From Mesorhizobium sp. M3A.F.Ca.ET.080.04.2.1 (lineage in GTDB: Bacteria > Pseudomonadota > Alphaproteobacteria > Rhizobiales > Rhizobiaceae), in the NCBI RefSeq assembly GCF_003952525.1, contig NZ_CP034451.1:2976001-3040000 (forward strand): a stretch of 64,000 nucleotides of DNA, given 5' to 3'. The notes below the pieces were generated by a model. That model worked only from the letters and a program-made list of their open reading frames with translations. It made no database searches and was not told the origin of the DNA. Position 1 is the first letter of the stretch, and the number at the start of each line of letters is the position of its first letter. Below, piece after piece: positions 42,834 through 49,935 of the stretch. The position numbers were made by a program, and so were the translations under genes.

Positions 42834-43685
42834 ATGGAGCAGCCCGTGGCGCTCAAATCCCGACTGCTGCTCGTCATCCTCGACGGCGTGCCCTACCGGA
42901 ACTGGCGCCGGCTGATGGGCAATCTGGAAGGCTGGGTGCAGTCGGGCGAGGCGCAGGTGTGGAGGATGCGCTCGGTGCTGCCGTCGACCTCGGCCTGCTG
43001 CTACGCCTCGATCCACACCGGTGTTTCGCCGCAAGTGCACGGCATTCTGTCCAACGAGAACCGGTTCCGGGTCGAGCAGCCCGATATCTTCTCCGAGGTC
43101 AGCAAGGCCGGCGGCAAGACTGGCGCCGTCGCCCATTCCTACTGGTCGGAGTTCTTCCGTTCCTGTCCTTTCGACCTGGTCGAGGACATGGAATATGACG
43201 AGCCGGGCGGCCCGATCACGCATGGCCGCTTCCACACCATGACCGGCTACAATCTGAAGAACCAGATGACGCCGAGCGACGTCGACCTGTTCGCGACGCT
43301 GACCATGCTGACCAGGCGTTACGGCATCGATTACGGAATCCTGCACAGTTGCACGCTGGACTCGATGGGCCATCGCTTCGGCCATGACTGCCACGAGATG
43401 GACCATGCCTGCTACGCGGCGGACGGCATGCTTGCCGCCTTCCTGCCCGGCTGGCGGCGGGCCGGCTACGAGGTGATCGTCACCGCCGACCACGGCCAGA
43501 CGAACCGCGGCCACCACGGCGGTCACGACGACGAGATGCAGGATTTCGCGCTTTATTATTTCGGCCCGGCGAAAGGACCGGAAGCCGATACGCTGCTCGA
43601 CCAGTTGCAATTGGCGCCGACGGTGCTGCGCCGGCTCGGCGTGGCGATACCGCCGACGATGAAGGCGAAGGTGTTTTTGGAATGA
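42834..43685 (+). CDS. Alkaline-phosphatase-superfamily hydrolase (type I phosphodiesterase/sulfatase-like)
   Basis: A 283-residue cytoplasmic protein with the metal-binding pattern of the alkaline phosphatase superfamily: LLVILDGVPYR at the N-terminus (Asp ligand), PSTSACCYASIHTGVSPQVHGI (catalytic Thr/Ser region and HG motif), DSMGHRFGHDCHEMDH in the middle and VTADHGQTNRGHHGGH (D-H and late H ligands). Relatives hydrolyse phosphodiesters, phosphonates or sulfate esters. Seventy bases from the ABC transporter and co-directional, so it may act on the imported compound; the substrate is unknown. Confidence 0.8.
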   Translation: MEQPVALKSRLLLVILDGVPYRNWRRLMGNLEGWVQSGEAQVWRMRSVLPSTSACCYASIHTGVSPQVHGILSNENRFRVEQPDIFSEVSKAGGKTGAVAHSYWSEFFRSCPFDLVEDMEYDEPGGPITHGRFHTMTGYNLKNQMTPSDVDLFATLTMLTRRYGIDYGILHSCTLDSMGHRFGHDCHEMDHACYAADGMLAAFLPGWRRAGYEVIVTADHGQTNRGHHGGHDDEMQDFALYYFGPAKGPEADTLLDQLQLAPTVLRRLGVAIPPTMKAKVFLE

Positions 43686-43701
43686 AGGTAGCGTCGGCGC
43701 G

Positions 43702-43829
43702 CCCTCTCCCCGTCCATACGGGGAGAGGGTGAGGGCAGCGCCAGCGTCGATGCGTAGACAGGAACGCTGGAGCCGCCCCTCATCCGCCTGCCGGCACCTT
43801 CTCCGCGTATAGTGACGGGAAGAAGAGAG
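43702..43829. repeat. ~128-bp mosaic palindromic intergenic element
   Basis: Starts with a perfect 12-bp hairpin CCCTCTCCCCGT/ACGGGGAGAGGG (43702-43713 with 43718-43729), continues with a larger inverted repeat (TGAGGG..GC.CCAGCGT with ACGCTGG.GC..CCCCTCA), and ends in a degenerate CCTTCTCCGCGT...GACGGGAAGAAG hairpin. It fills most of the 200-base gap between the phosphatase-like gene and the sigma-factor gene. The right half matches the copy at 4338-4384. Confidence 0.85.
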
Positions 43830-43885
43830 ACACTCTGGCAACCTCCCTGCTCTTCGGCTAGCTTCCGGAAATTCCTTGGCGGAGG

Positions 43886-44512
43886 ATGAACCTTTTTGAT
43901 CCAATCAGCGACACAGCCACGAGGAGCCAGGCGGCTCGACCGGCCATGAATGCGGCGACCGAAACCGATCGCGCGCTCGTAGACCGGGTCGCGAAGGGCG
44001 ACCGGGCTGCCGTGCGGCTCCTGTTCATGCGTCACCACGCGCGGATCTACCGCTTCGTGGCGCGGCAGACGGGATCGGAAATGATGGCCGACGATATCAC
44101 CAACGAGGTCTTCCTCGAGCTGTGGCGCCAGGCGCCCGGCTTCGAAGGCCGCTCCGAAGTCTCGACATGGCTGCTCGGCATCGCCCGCTTCAAGGCGCTG
44201 TCGATGCTGCGCAAGAAGAAGGAAGACTGGATCGACGACGATGACGCGGCGCAGGTTCCCGACAGCGCCGATACGCCGGAGGTCGTCACCATGAAGGAAG
44301 ACAAGGCCGCCGCCTTGCGCCGCTTCGTCAACGCCCTGCCGGAAGAGCACCGCACGGTGATCGACCTTGCCTACTACCACGGACAGTCGGTGACCGAGAT
44401 CGGCGAGGTGCTCAGCATTCCGGTGGCGACAGTCAAGACCAGGATGTTCTACGCCCGCAAGAAACTCGGCGAGGCCTTGAAGGCCGCCGGTTACGACAGG
44501 GGGTGGCCATGA
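43886..44512 (+). CDS. ECF-type RNA polymerase sigma factor
   Basis: Sigma-70 family group 4 factor, 208 residues. Region 2 is residues ~30-100 (ADDITNEVFLELWRQAPGFEGRSEVSTWLLGIARFKAL with the -10-binding W/R pattern) and region 4 ~145-200 (ALPEEHRTVIDLAYYHGQSVTEIGEVLSIPVATVKTRMFYARKKL). The start is uncertain: ATG 43886 has GGAGG directly adjoining, an unusual spacing; ATG 43946 is an alternative. It overlaps the anti-sigma start (ATGA), so the two are made together. It probably autoregulates this operon, but no duplicated promoter motif was identified. Confidence 0.92.
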   Translation: MNLFDPISDTATRSQAARPAMNAATETDRALVDRVAKGDRAAVRLLFMRHHARIYRFVARQTGSEMMADDITNEVFLELWRQAPGFEGRSEVSTWLLGIARFKALSMLRKKKEDWIDDDDAAQVPDSADTPEVVTMKEDKAAALRRFVNALPEEHRTVIDLAYYHGQSVTEIGEVLSIPVATVKTRMFYARKKLGEALKAAGYDRGWP

Positions 44513-45177
44513 GCGCCGCTGAAAAGATGTCGCGCCGCGACGAGATGGAGACGCTGCTGCCGTTCTATCTGAACGGCTCTCTGGAAGGCGCCGAGCTGGA
44601 GGCCGTCGAGGAATGGCTGGCCACGGATCCCGCCGCCCTTGCCGCGCTTGGCGAGGCGGAAGCAGAGTTCTCCGGCACCGCGGCCGCCAACGAAGCGCTC
44701 CGCCCTCCCGCCGATGCGCTCTCGCGTTTCGCCCGGGCGCTCGACGCCGAAGCCGGTCCGGCCCGCGCACCTGCCGGCCAGTCCTGGCTCGCCAAGGTCT
44801 TCGGCCGGGTGACGGCAATGCCCGCCGGCGTCGCCTGGGCCGCGGCCGCGGCGCTGCTGGCGCTTGTCCTGGTACAGTCCTTCGAGCAGCCGGGCGGCAA
44901 GGGCAATGATTTCGAGATCGCCGGCGCCCAGGACGATCTGGCGAAGCTGCCCTTCGCGCTGGTCAAGTTCAAGGCGGACGCCAAGATGTCGGAGATCGCC
45001 GCCTTCCTTGGCCAGAACGGGCTGAAGATCGCCGGCGGACCGACTGCCGACGGCGTGTTCCACCTGACCATTCCGGCCAGCAGCGCAGCCGATTACGAGA
45101 AGCTCGTCGGCCTTATTGCCGCCCAGCCTTTCGCGGAGGCTGTGGTGCAGGGAAGGAAACCGGCCGATGGCGGCTAA
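44509..45177 (+). CDS. Membrane anti-sigma factor, zinc-less, with protease-propeptide-like external domain
   Basis: A 222-residue protein beginning with an anti-sigma-like helical region (LLPFYLNGSLEGAELEAVEEWLATDP) that lacks the His/Cys zinc ligands of the zf-HC2 type. A single membrane helix spans about 106-124 (AGVAWAAAAALLALVLVQS). The external part (about 140-222) has the pattern LVKFKADAKMSEIAAFLGQN...IAGGPTADGVFHLTIP..., resembling the ferredoxin-like propeptide of subtilases, and can be aligned roughly with the propeptide of the next gene's product. Overlaps both neighbours: ATGA with the sigma gene and 11 bases with the subtilase. Probably sequesters the sigma factor until the external domain is sensed or cut. 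Confidence 0.75.
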   Translation: MSAAEKMSRRDEMETLLPFYLNGSLEGAELEAVEEWLATDPAALAALGEAEAEFSGTAAANEALRPPADALSRFARALDAEAGPARAPAGQSWLAKVFGRVTAMPAGVAWAAAAALLALVLVQSFEQPGGKGNDFEIAGAQDDLAKLPFALVKFKADAKMSEIAAFLGQNGLKIAGGPTADGVFHLTIPASSAADYEKLVGLIAAQPFAEAVVQGRKPADGG

Positions 45178-46612
45178 GGCGGTCATTCTGCATGCGGCAA
45201 TCCTTGCGGCGACGGCATTCGTCGCCGCGCCCGCCTTTGCGCAGACCAATGATTCAAAGCTCACCCAGACACAAGTCGACTGCCTCGACCGGGGCACCGC
45301 AGCGGGCGCGGACTGTGACAAGGACGGTGGCGCCAAGAATGGCGGCACCAGTAAGGGCGGCGCTGTCGGGGGCGCGGTGTTCATCCCGGCGCTGATCGTC
45401 GATCTGTTTCCAAACCCGCCGGCGAGTGCGGCGCCGTCAGGCCCGCCGGGCGGAACCCAGCAGCCGGGCGGCGCGACGGACGCGCTGCCACCCGCGTCCC
45501 CGCCAAGCGGGCCGGTCACAGTGCCCACCGGTCTCAATCTGGCCGCGCCGCCGCGCGCCGTGTCCGGCGAGTTCGTGCCCGACGAGGTGCTGGTGACGGT
45601 GAACGGCGATGCCGGCGCGGTGCAGCAGATCGCCACCGCCTTCGGCCTGCAGGTGCGTTCGCAGCGCCAGTCGCGGCTGCTCGGCTCAACGCTGGTGCGA
45701 TTCGGCATTACCGACGGGCGACCGGTCGGCGTGGTGTTGGCGCAGCTTGCCGCCGACGGGCGCACGCAGCGGCGCGAACCCAACCATATCTATTCGCTGC
45801 AGCAGGCGGCCGGCATCGTGAATTATGCCTTCGAGCGCATCGCGCTCGATTCAAAGCAGGCGAGCGGGGAGAATGTCCGCATCGCCGTCATCGACACCGG
45901 CATCGACGACAGCAATCCGGCGCTGGCCGGGGTCATCGCCGGGCAGTTCGACGCGATGCCCAACGTGCCGATCGAGAAGCGCGACCACGGCACCTCGGTC
46001 GACGGGCTGATTGCCGGCGTCGGCGCGCTGGAGGGCATGGCGCCGGGCGCCAGGATTTTTCACGCGCGCGCCTTCGAAGGCGGCAAGTCGACCATGGACG
46101 TCATCCTTTCGGCGCTCGATTGGGCGGCCGAGCAGGATGTGAGCATCATCAATATGAGCTTCGTCGGCCCGAAGAACGACCTGCTGGGCACCGCCTGCCG
46201 CAACGCGCGCGCGCTCGGCATGGTGCTGGTGGCGGCCGCGGGCAACAACGGGCCGAAGGCGCCGTACGGCTATCCAGGCGCCTTCGACGGCGTCATCGCG
46301 GTGACCGCCACCGACGCCAAGGACGGGCTGATGCCGCAGGCCAATCGCGGCCCTTATGTCTTCATCTCGGCGCCGGGCGTGGAGATGGTGGCGCCGAGCG
46401 GCGCCGGCTCCGAGGTGGTGACCGGCACTTCCTTCGCGGCAGCGATCGTGTCCGGCGCCATCGCCAACCTGATGCATGCCGCGCCCAACCGGTCGGCCGA
46501 CGAGATCGAGAAGGCGCTCGCCGCCACCGCGAAGGATCTCGGGCCGAAGGGACGCGACAATGATTTCGGCTATGGGCTGATCGACACGAAGGCGGCTGAG
46601 GCGGCGAAGTAG
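45167..46612 (+). CDS. Exported S8-family subtilisin-like serine protease
   Basis: A 481-residue subtilase. Signal peptide at 1-26 (LAATAFVAAPAFAQ), a low-complexity Gly/Pro region with two Cys (C39, C50) up to ~130, a probable inhibitory propeptide at ~137-205 (FVPDEVLVTVNGDAGAVQQIATAFG) and the catalytic domain from ~235. Triad: D243 (VIDTGID), H274 (RDHGTS), S422 (GTSFAAA); oxyanion Asn360 (AAAGNNG). The ATG at 45167 has GGAAGG upstream and lies inside the end of the anti-sigma gene. Context points to a role in sigma-factor signalling or as its regulated effector. Confidence 0.92.
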   Translation: MAAKAVILHAAILAATAFVAAPAFAQTNDSKLTQTQVDCLDRGTAAGADCDKDGGAKNGGTSKGGAVGGAVFIPALIVDLFPNPPASAAPSGPPGGTQQPGGATDALPPASPPSGPVTVPTGLNLAAPPRAVSGEFVPDEVLVTVNGDAGAVQQIATAFGLQVRSQRQSRLLGSTLVRFGITDGRPVGVVLAQLAADGRTQRREPNHIYSLQQAAGIVNYAFERIALDSKQASGENVRIAVIDTGIDDSNPALAGVIAGQFDAMPNVPIEKRDHGTSVDGLIAGVGALEGMAPGARIFHARAFEGGKSTMDVILSALDWAAEQDVSIINMSFVGPKNDLLGTACRNARALGMVLVAAAGNNGPKAPYGYPGAFDGVIAVTATDAKDGLMPQANRGPYVFISAPGVEMVAPSGAGSEVVTGTSFAAAIVSGAIANLMHAAPNRSADEIEKALAATAKDLGPKGRDNDFGYGLIDTKAAEAAK

Positions 46613-46643
46613 CGTTGTCAGACGGACCGTTTGCCGGTTTGGG

Positions 46644-46997
46644 TCACTGGTCCAAAGGCGCGGTTGCGGCCCCAAACTGAAGCGTCGCAAACTCACTGCT
46701 TCGCAACCGATCGAGGAAAGCCGCAACGGCAGAGGGATCGCTGCCTGCTGGAAATACGACAAAGAGTTCCCATCCTTCGGGCGAGTTCATTTGCTTGCTC
46801 GGAAAGCTGCTTTTCCGGGTTAATGCCTGCAATCGATCCAAATCGGCTTGCGGCCCCGTGGCGGTGATGCCTATCAGGCGGGTGGTTGGTGATGCAAGGA
46901 TGGGAGGCGAGGCCTCCTCCGCAACGGAAAATGTTGGGAAAGCGCTGGGAGCGAGCGCTGCCGAGATGAGCAGGATGTAGCGTCCGGCCATATGCAT
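46644..46997 (-). CDS. Small exported protein of unknown function
   Basis: I do not recognise this protein. It is 117 residues (or 115 if begun at ATG 46991) with a probable signal peptide (GRYILLISAALAPSAF, cleavage near TFSVAEE) and a soluble remainder containing LIGITATGPQADLDRLQAL and GWELFVVFPAGSDPSAVAAFL, which look like alternating beta and alpha segments. No Cys in the mature part. It is convergent with the subtilase gene and ends only 31 bases from it. A hypothetical secreted protein; the frame choice is supported by the signal peptide. Confidence 0.55.
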   Translation of the reverse strand: MHMAGRYILLISAALAPSAFPTFSVAEEASPPILASPTTRLIGITATGPQADLDRLQALTRKSSFPSKQMNSPEGWELFVVFPAGSDPSAVAAFLDRLRSSEFATLQFGAATAPLDQ

Positions 46998-47061
46998 GAG
47001 GCAATGTGCACTGGCACGCTATCGTTCGCAAGGAATCCAGGACGGCCCGGCGTATCTGACT

Positions 47062-47175
47062 TTATACCGGCGCCCCCGCCACCGATCCCCTCGCCACCAG
47101 ATTGACCGGCCAGACCTCGCCCCGCGACCCTTCCTCCAGCCCCGATATGCGCGCCGCCAGCCGTTCGGCGACGCG
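47062..47175 (-). pseudogene. Relic of the 3' end of a LacI-family regulator gene
   Basis: On the minus strand, 37 codons ending at TAA (47062-47064) encode RVAERLAARISGLEEGSRGEVWPV and the rest of a C-terminus that differs from the end of aglR (48548) at only four positions. Upstream (beyond 47175) similarity stops. It is a fragment of a paralogous lacI gene or a partial duplication, not a working gene. Confidence 0.75.
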
Positions 47176-47193
47176 CACCGGCACCACCGTTGG

Positions 47194-47373
47194 TCACTGG
47201 CGCTTCGGACTGACGGCCTCGACCTCTTCTCGCATGCTCGCATCAGGTAGTTCGCTGGGACCATCTGGGTTCGGGGCTGGGTTTTCACGCGTGTCCCTCG
47301 GCGGCTTGTCCTTTGGATTGGGGTTATCTGGTATTGGTTTCCGTGCTTTTTCCTGTTTCGTTGATTTCGGCAT
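47194..47373 (-). CDS. Small hydrophilic protein of unknown function
   Basis: A 59-residue, highly charged and proline-rich frame (MPKSTKQEKARKPIPDNPNP..., ending VEAVSPKRQ) with no hydrophobic segment. AAGGGA stands nine bases before the ATG at 47373. Composition resembles short hypothetical proteins often found in rhizobia, and its 3' end abuts the lacI relic. A longer frame to 47421 exists. Could be non-coding; support is only the start site and composition. Confidence 0.4.
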   Translation of the reverse strand: MPKSTKQEKARKPIPDNPNPKDKPPRDTRENPAPNPDGPSELPDASMREEVEAVSPKRQ

Positions 47374-47554
47374 CGGACAGATCCCTTTCCTGCACAACTT
47401 CGGCGAAAGCTGCGGTTTCATGCCAAGTCAGTAGCTAGTCGGTCGTTCGGTGCTTTTTGCGATTTTGGCACCCGCCTCCACCGAGCGGCGGCGGCGAGTC
47501 GACGCCGGATAATAGCTCGCTCGTCGCGATGAACCAGGAGACCCAGTTTGTGAT

Positions 47555-47580
47555 GGAACGCTACCGCCGAACAATTAGTT
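47555..47580 (+). promoter_or_regulatory. EcfG-like general-stress promoter candidate before the CBS gene
   Basis: GGAAC at 47555-47559 and GTT at 47578-47580 are separated by 18 bases, matching the -35 and the last three bases of the -10 of GGAAC-N17-CGTT (here A instead of C). It is 50 bases before the CBS start. Confidence 0.4.
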
Positions 47581-47629
47581 CCTGGTCAAATACCGATCCG
47601 GCGGAGGGTTTCGTACCTGGGAGAGAACA

Positions 47630-48067
47630 ATGAAGATCCGCAGTTGCATGACAAAGGATGTAACGATTGCCAATCCCGAACAGTCAATTCGCGACGTGGC
47701 GCAGATGATGGAAAGGCTTGACGCGGGGGCCGTCCCCGTGGCCGACGGTGATCGGCTGGTCGGCATGATAACCGATCGCGATATCGCCATCCGTGGGGTG
47801 GCGGCGGGTAAAGGACCTGACGCCAAGGTAGGGGATGTGATGAGCCCGGAGGTCAAATACTGCTTTGATGACGATGATGTCGAGCGTGTGCTCGAAAACA
47901 TGGGCGACTTGCAAGTGCGCCGACTCCCCGTCCTCAATCGAGACAAGCGGCTCGTCGGCATCGTTTCCATTGGCGATCTGGCGACAAATGGCAAAACTGC
48001 AGAGACTGGAGACGCTTTGCGCGATATCTCGCGGCCGGGCGGCGAGCATTCGCAATCTGCACATTGA
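47630..48067 (+). CDS. CBS-domain protein (two CBS repeats)
   Basis: A 145-residue protein consisting of a Bateman module: CBS1 about 8-60 (VTIANPEQSIRDVAQMMERLDAGAVPVAD...MITDRDIAIRG) and CBS2 about 70-125 (VGDVMSPEVKYCFDDDDVERVLENMGDLQVRRLPVLNRD...GIVSIGDLA). Such stand-alone proteins bind adenine nucleotides and modulate other proteins; the partner is unknown. GGAGAGAACA precedes the ATG. The C-terminal tail (GEHSQSAH) is not conserved in appearance. Possibly stress-induced through the upstream promoter candidate. Confidence 0.9.
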   Translation: MKIRSCMTKDVTIANPEQSIRDVAQMMERLDAGAVPVADGDRLVGMITDRDIAIRGVAAGKGPDAKVGDVMSPEVKYCFDDDDVERVLENMGDLQVRRLPVLNRDKRLVGIVSIGDLATNGKTAETGDALRDISRPGGEHSQSAH

Positions 48068-48205
48068 TTAGTGCGCAAGTCGGCTGGATGTGAGCCTCCC
48101 CTTCGTTGACCGGCGGTTCGTGCCGGCTGGGCAGGCGCTTTCTTCGATTGGTCGAGGATCCCAGACCCGAAGCGTCGGCGCTCGACGCTTCGGGGTGCGG
48201 GGGAG

Positions 48206-48331
48206 CTATTGGGCTGGCGTGCCGCCGAGGATAAGCAGAAAACCCGAGTCGCCGGTCGAATACCACAATCCCAGATACAGCAGTGCCACTAGTACGATGA
48301 CAATAGCCGCAACTCGAACCAGCACACGCAT
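48206..48331 (-). CDS. 41-residue single-pass membrane peptide
   Basis: Minus-strand frame from ATG 48331 to TAG 48206 encoding MRVLVRVAAIVIVLVALLYL and then GLWYSTGDSGFLL..., ending GGTPAQ. One strong hydrophobic helix (~residues 6-24) with positive residues in front gives an N-in orientation. AAGGTG lies nine bases upstream. It is too short for ordinary gene finding. Function unknown; the sequence looks like the small membrane proteins common in rhizobia, some under general stress control. Confidence 0.5.
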   Translation of the reverse strand: MRVLVRVAAIVIVLVALLYLGLWYSTGDSGFLLILGGTPAQ

Positions 48332-48413
48332 AGCGTTGTCACCTTTGCTTCGATCTTCCTCCCAAGTCCCGGTTGTCGGCATGATGCCGAACTCATTCGA
48401 CTATAAAGCGGAA

Positions 48414-48438
48414 AACCCTCACCAATGCCCCGCGTTCC
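48414..48438 (-). promoter_or_regulatory. Weak EcfG-like promoter for the 41-residue peptide
   Basis: On the minus strand GGAAC (48438-48434) is followed after 16 bases by GGTT (48417-48414), one mismatch from GGAAC-N16/17-CGTT, about 83 bases before the peptide's start codon. Confidence 0.25.
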
Positions 48439-48547
48439 AAAAAAGCAACGGCGCTTCGGCGATCCCCGCGGGTCAAATGCATCAACGGTCAGCGCCTTCG
48501 ACCGGCCCTTGAAGAACTCAAGGCCATGATCTTCGCCGCCGCCCTCA

Positions 48548-49585
48548 CTAACCCGGCGCGCCGGCGACCGATCCTCGCACCACCAGATCGACAGGCCAGA
48601 CCTCACCGCGCGCCCCCTCCTCCAGCCCCGATATCCGTGCCGCCAGGCGTTCGGCGACGCGCGCGCCGGCGAGCCGGATCGAGGAGCGCGTCGTCGACAG
48701 CGGCACCGGAAAATTCTCCGGCCGCAGCCAGGGGAAAACGTCGTCGTGGGCGACCAGCGACAGGTCGCCCGGAATGGTCAGGCCGAGGTCGCGCACGGCA
48801 CGCACCACGCCCAGCGCCATGATCAGGCTGGAGCAGACGATCGCAGTCGGCGGCTCGCCCTGCTCGAGCAGGCGGCGGGCGGCGCGGTAGCCGTTCTCCT
48901 CGGTCATGGTCGCGGAACAGATGTGGCGCTCGCCAAACGCGAGCCCGCTCGCGGCCAGCGCCCGGCGCACGCCGCGCTCGCGGTGAATGGCGAAGGTCTC
49001 ACGGTCGTCGCCGTTGATCAGCGCCAGCCGCTTGTGGCCGAGCTGGACGAGAAGCCTTGCCGCCTCATGGAAGGCGCCCTCATTGTCGATGTCGAGATAA
49101 GGATAGTTGAAATCAAGGCCCTCGCTGCGGCCATGAACGAGGAACGGGATACCCAGCGTGTTGACCAGCGCCAGCCGCCGATCGGCCGGACGCGGCGATG
49201 AAATATAGACGGCGTCGACCTGGCGGTTGGCGACGATGCGGCGGTAGGTGGTCTCCTGGTCGTCGGCATCAGCCGGCGAGAGCACGAGGTCGAGCTCATG
49301 CGAGCGGGCATAGTCGCCTAGGCCGGACAGGAACTCGACGAAATGCGGATCGATGTCGACCGCATTGCCGGTGGGCAGCACGTAGCCGATCATGCCCGAC
49401 TTGCCGGTGGCCAGCCGGCGCGCGCTGGGGTTCGGCCGGTAGCCATGGCGCTTGGCGGCATCCATCACCCGGCGCCGCGTTTCCTCGTTGACTTCTGGAT
49501 AGCCGTTCAGCGCCCGGCTCACCGTGGTCTGCGAGAGCGACAGCATATGGGCGAGTTGCTTCAGGTTCACGGAGGCCCCCGACAC
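48548..49585 (-). CDS. aglR: LacI-family repressor of the alpha-glucoside operon
   Basis: LacI/GalR regulator, 345 residues: helix-turn-helix NLKQLAHMLSLSQTTVSRALNGYPEVNEETRRRV at the N-terminus with hinge RPNPSARRLATGKSG, then the sugar-binding-like effector domain (DAVYISSPRPADRRLAL, LSLVAHDDVFPWL) and the C-terminal RVAERLAARISGLEEG part. It is divergent from aglEFGAK, with a palindromic operator right before its own start and another before aglE, so it probably represses both. Assigned by position next to the agl genes. Confidence 0.9.
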   Translation of the reverse strand: MSGASVNLKQLAHMLSLSQTTVSRALNGYPEVNEETRRRVMDAAKRHGYRPNPSARRLATGKSGMIGYVLPTGNAVDIDPHFVEFLSGLGDYARSHELDLVLSPADADDQETTYRRIVANRQVDAVYISSPRPADRRLALVNTLGIPFLVHGRSEGLDFNYPYLDIDNEGAFHEAARLLVQLGHKRLALINGDDRETFAIHRERGVRRALAASGLAFGERHICSATMTEENGYRAARRLLEQGEPPTAIVCSSLIMALGVVRAVRDLGLTIPGDLSLVAHDDVFPWLRPENFPVPLSTTRSSIRLAGARVAERLAARISGLEEGARGEVWPVDLVVRGSVAGAPG

Positions 49586-49588
49586 CTC

Positions 49589-49598
49589 AAAGCGCTTT
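49589..49598. promoter_or_regulatory. LacI-type operator AAAGCGCTTT at the aglR start
   Basis: Perfect 10-bp palindrome with central CG, flanked as TTGAAAGCGCTTTGAG on the minus strand, only 3 bases upstream of the aglR start codon. Fits autoregulation. The same core occurs at 49808. Confidence 0.6.
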
Positions 49599-49807
49599 CA
49601 ATTTGAATCAATCCAATGACAGCCCCACGACGCTGCTGGACTTTTCGACCATAGGGGCCGGGTGGACCCGTTTGAAGCCGAAATTGCTGCTGCACCGCCA
49701 AAAAAGCATGCTGCACTGCACTTTCGTACTCTCCGCGATGAAATTTAAATCGATTAATGTCCGCGACCCCTTGACTTCCGGTCGATTCAATGGCGAGATC
49801 AAAAAAG

Positions 49808-49821
49808 CCAAAGCGCTTTGG
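49808..49821. promoter_or_regulatory. LacI-type operator CCAAAGCGCTTTGG before aglE
   Basis: Perfect 14-bp palindrome sharing the AAAGCGCTTT core with the site next to aglR, 115 bases before the aglE start. A TTGACT that could be a -35 element lies about 35 bases further upstream (near 49773). The remaining 350-base region between aglR and aglE holds no gene I can support. Confidence 0.65.
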
Positions 49822-49935
49822 AAGGCTCTTCGAAAGGTTGCGGTTCTCCTCTCGCTGAGTCACAGTTTCCGCGGGCGTCGGCGGACGAAATGGAGGTTTT
49901 GTCCGAACCATTCATGACCACTGGGAGGAACAGCG

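Noticed and set aside
46631..46867. Plus-strand frame of 78 codons opposite the small exported protein
   Set aside because: No signal peptide or ribosome-binding site; the minus-strand frame with a signal peptide is a better candidate.
49603..49917. Plus-strand frame of 104 codons (and an overlapping minus-strand one) between aglR and aglE
   Set aside because: It covers the LacI operators and the expected promoter, has no ribosome-binding site, and its product is unlike any domain; treated as chance.
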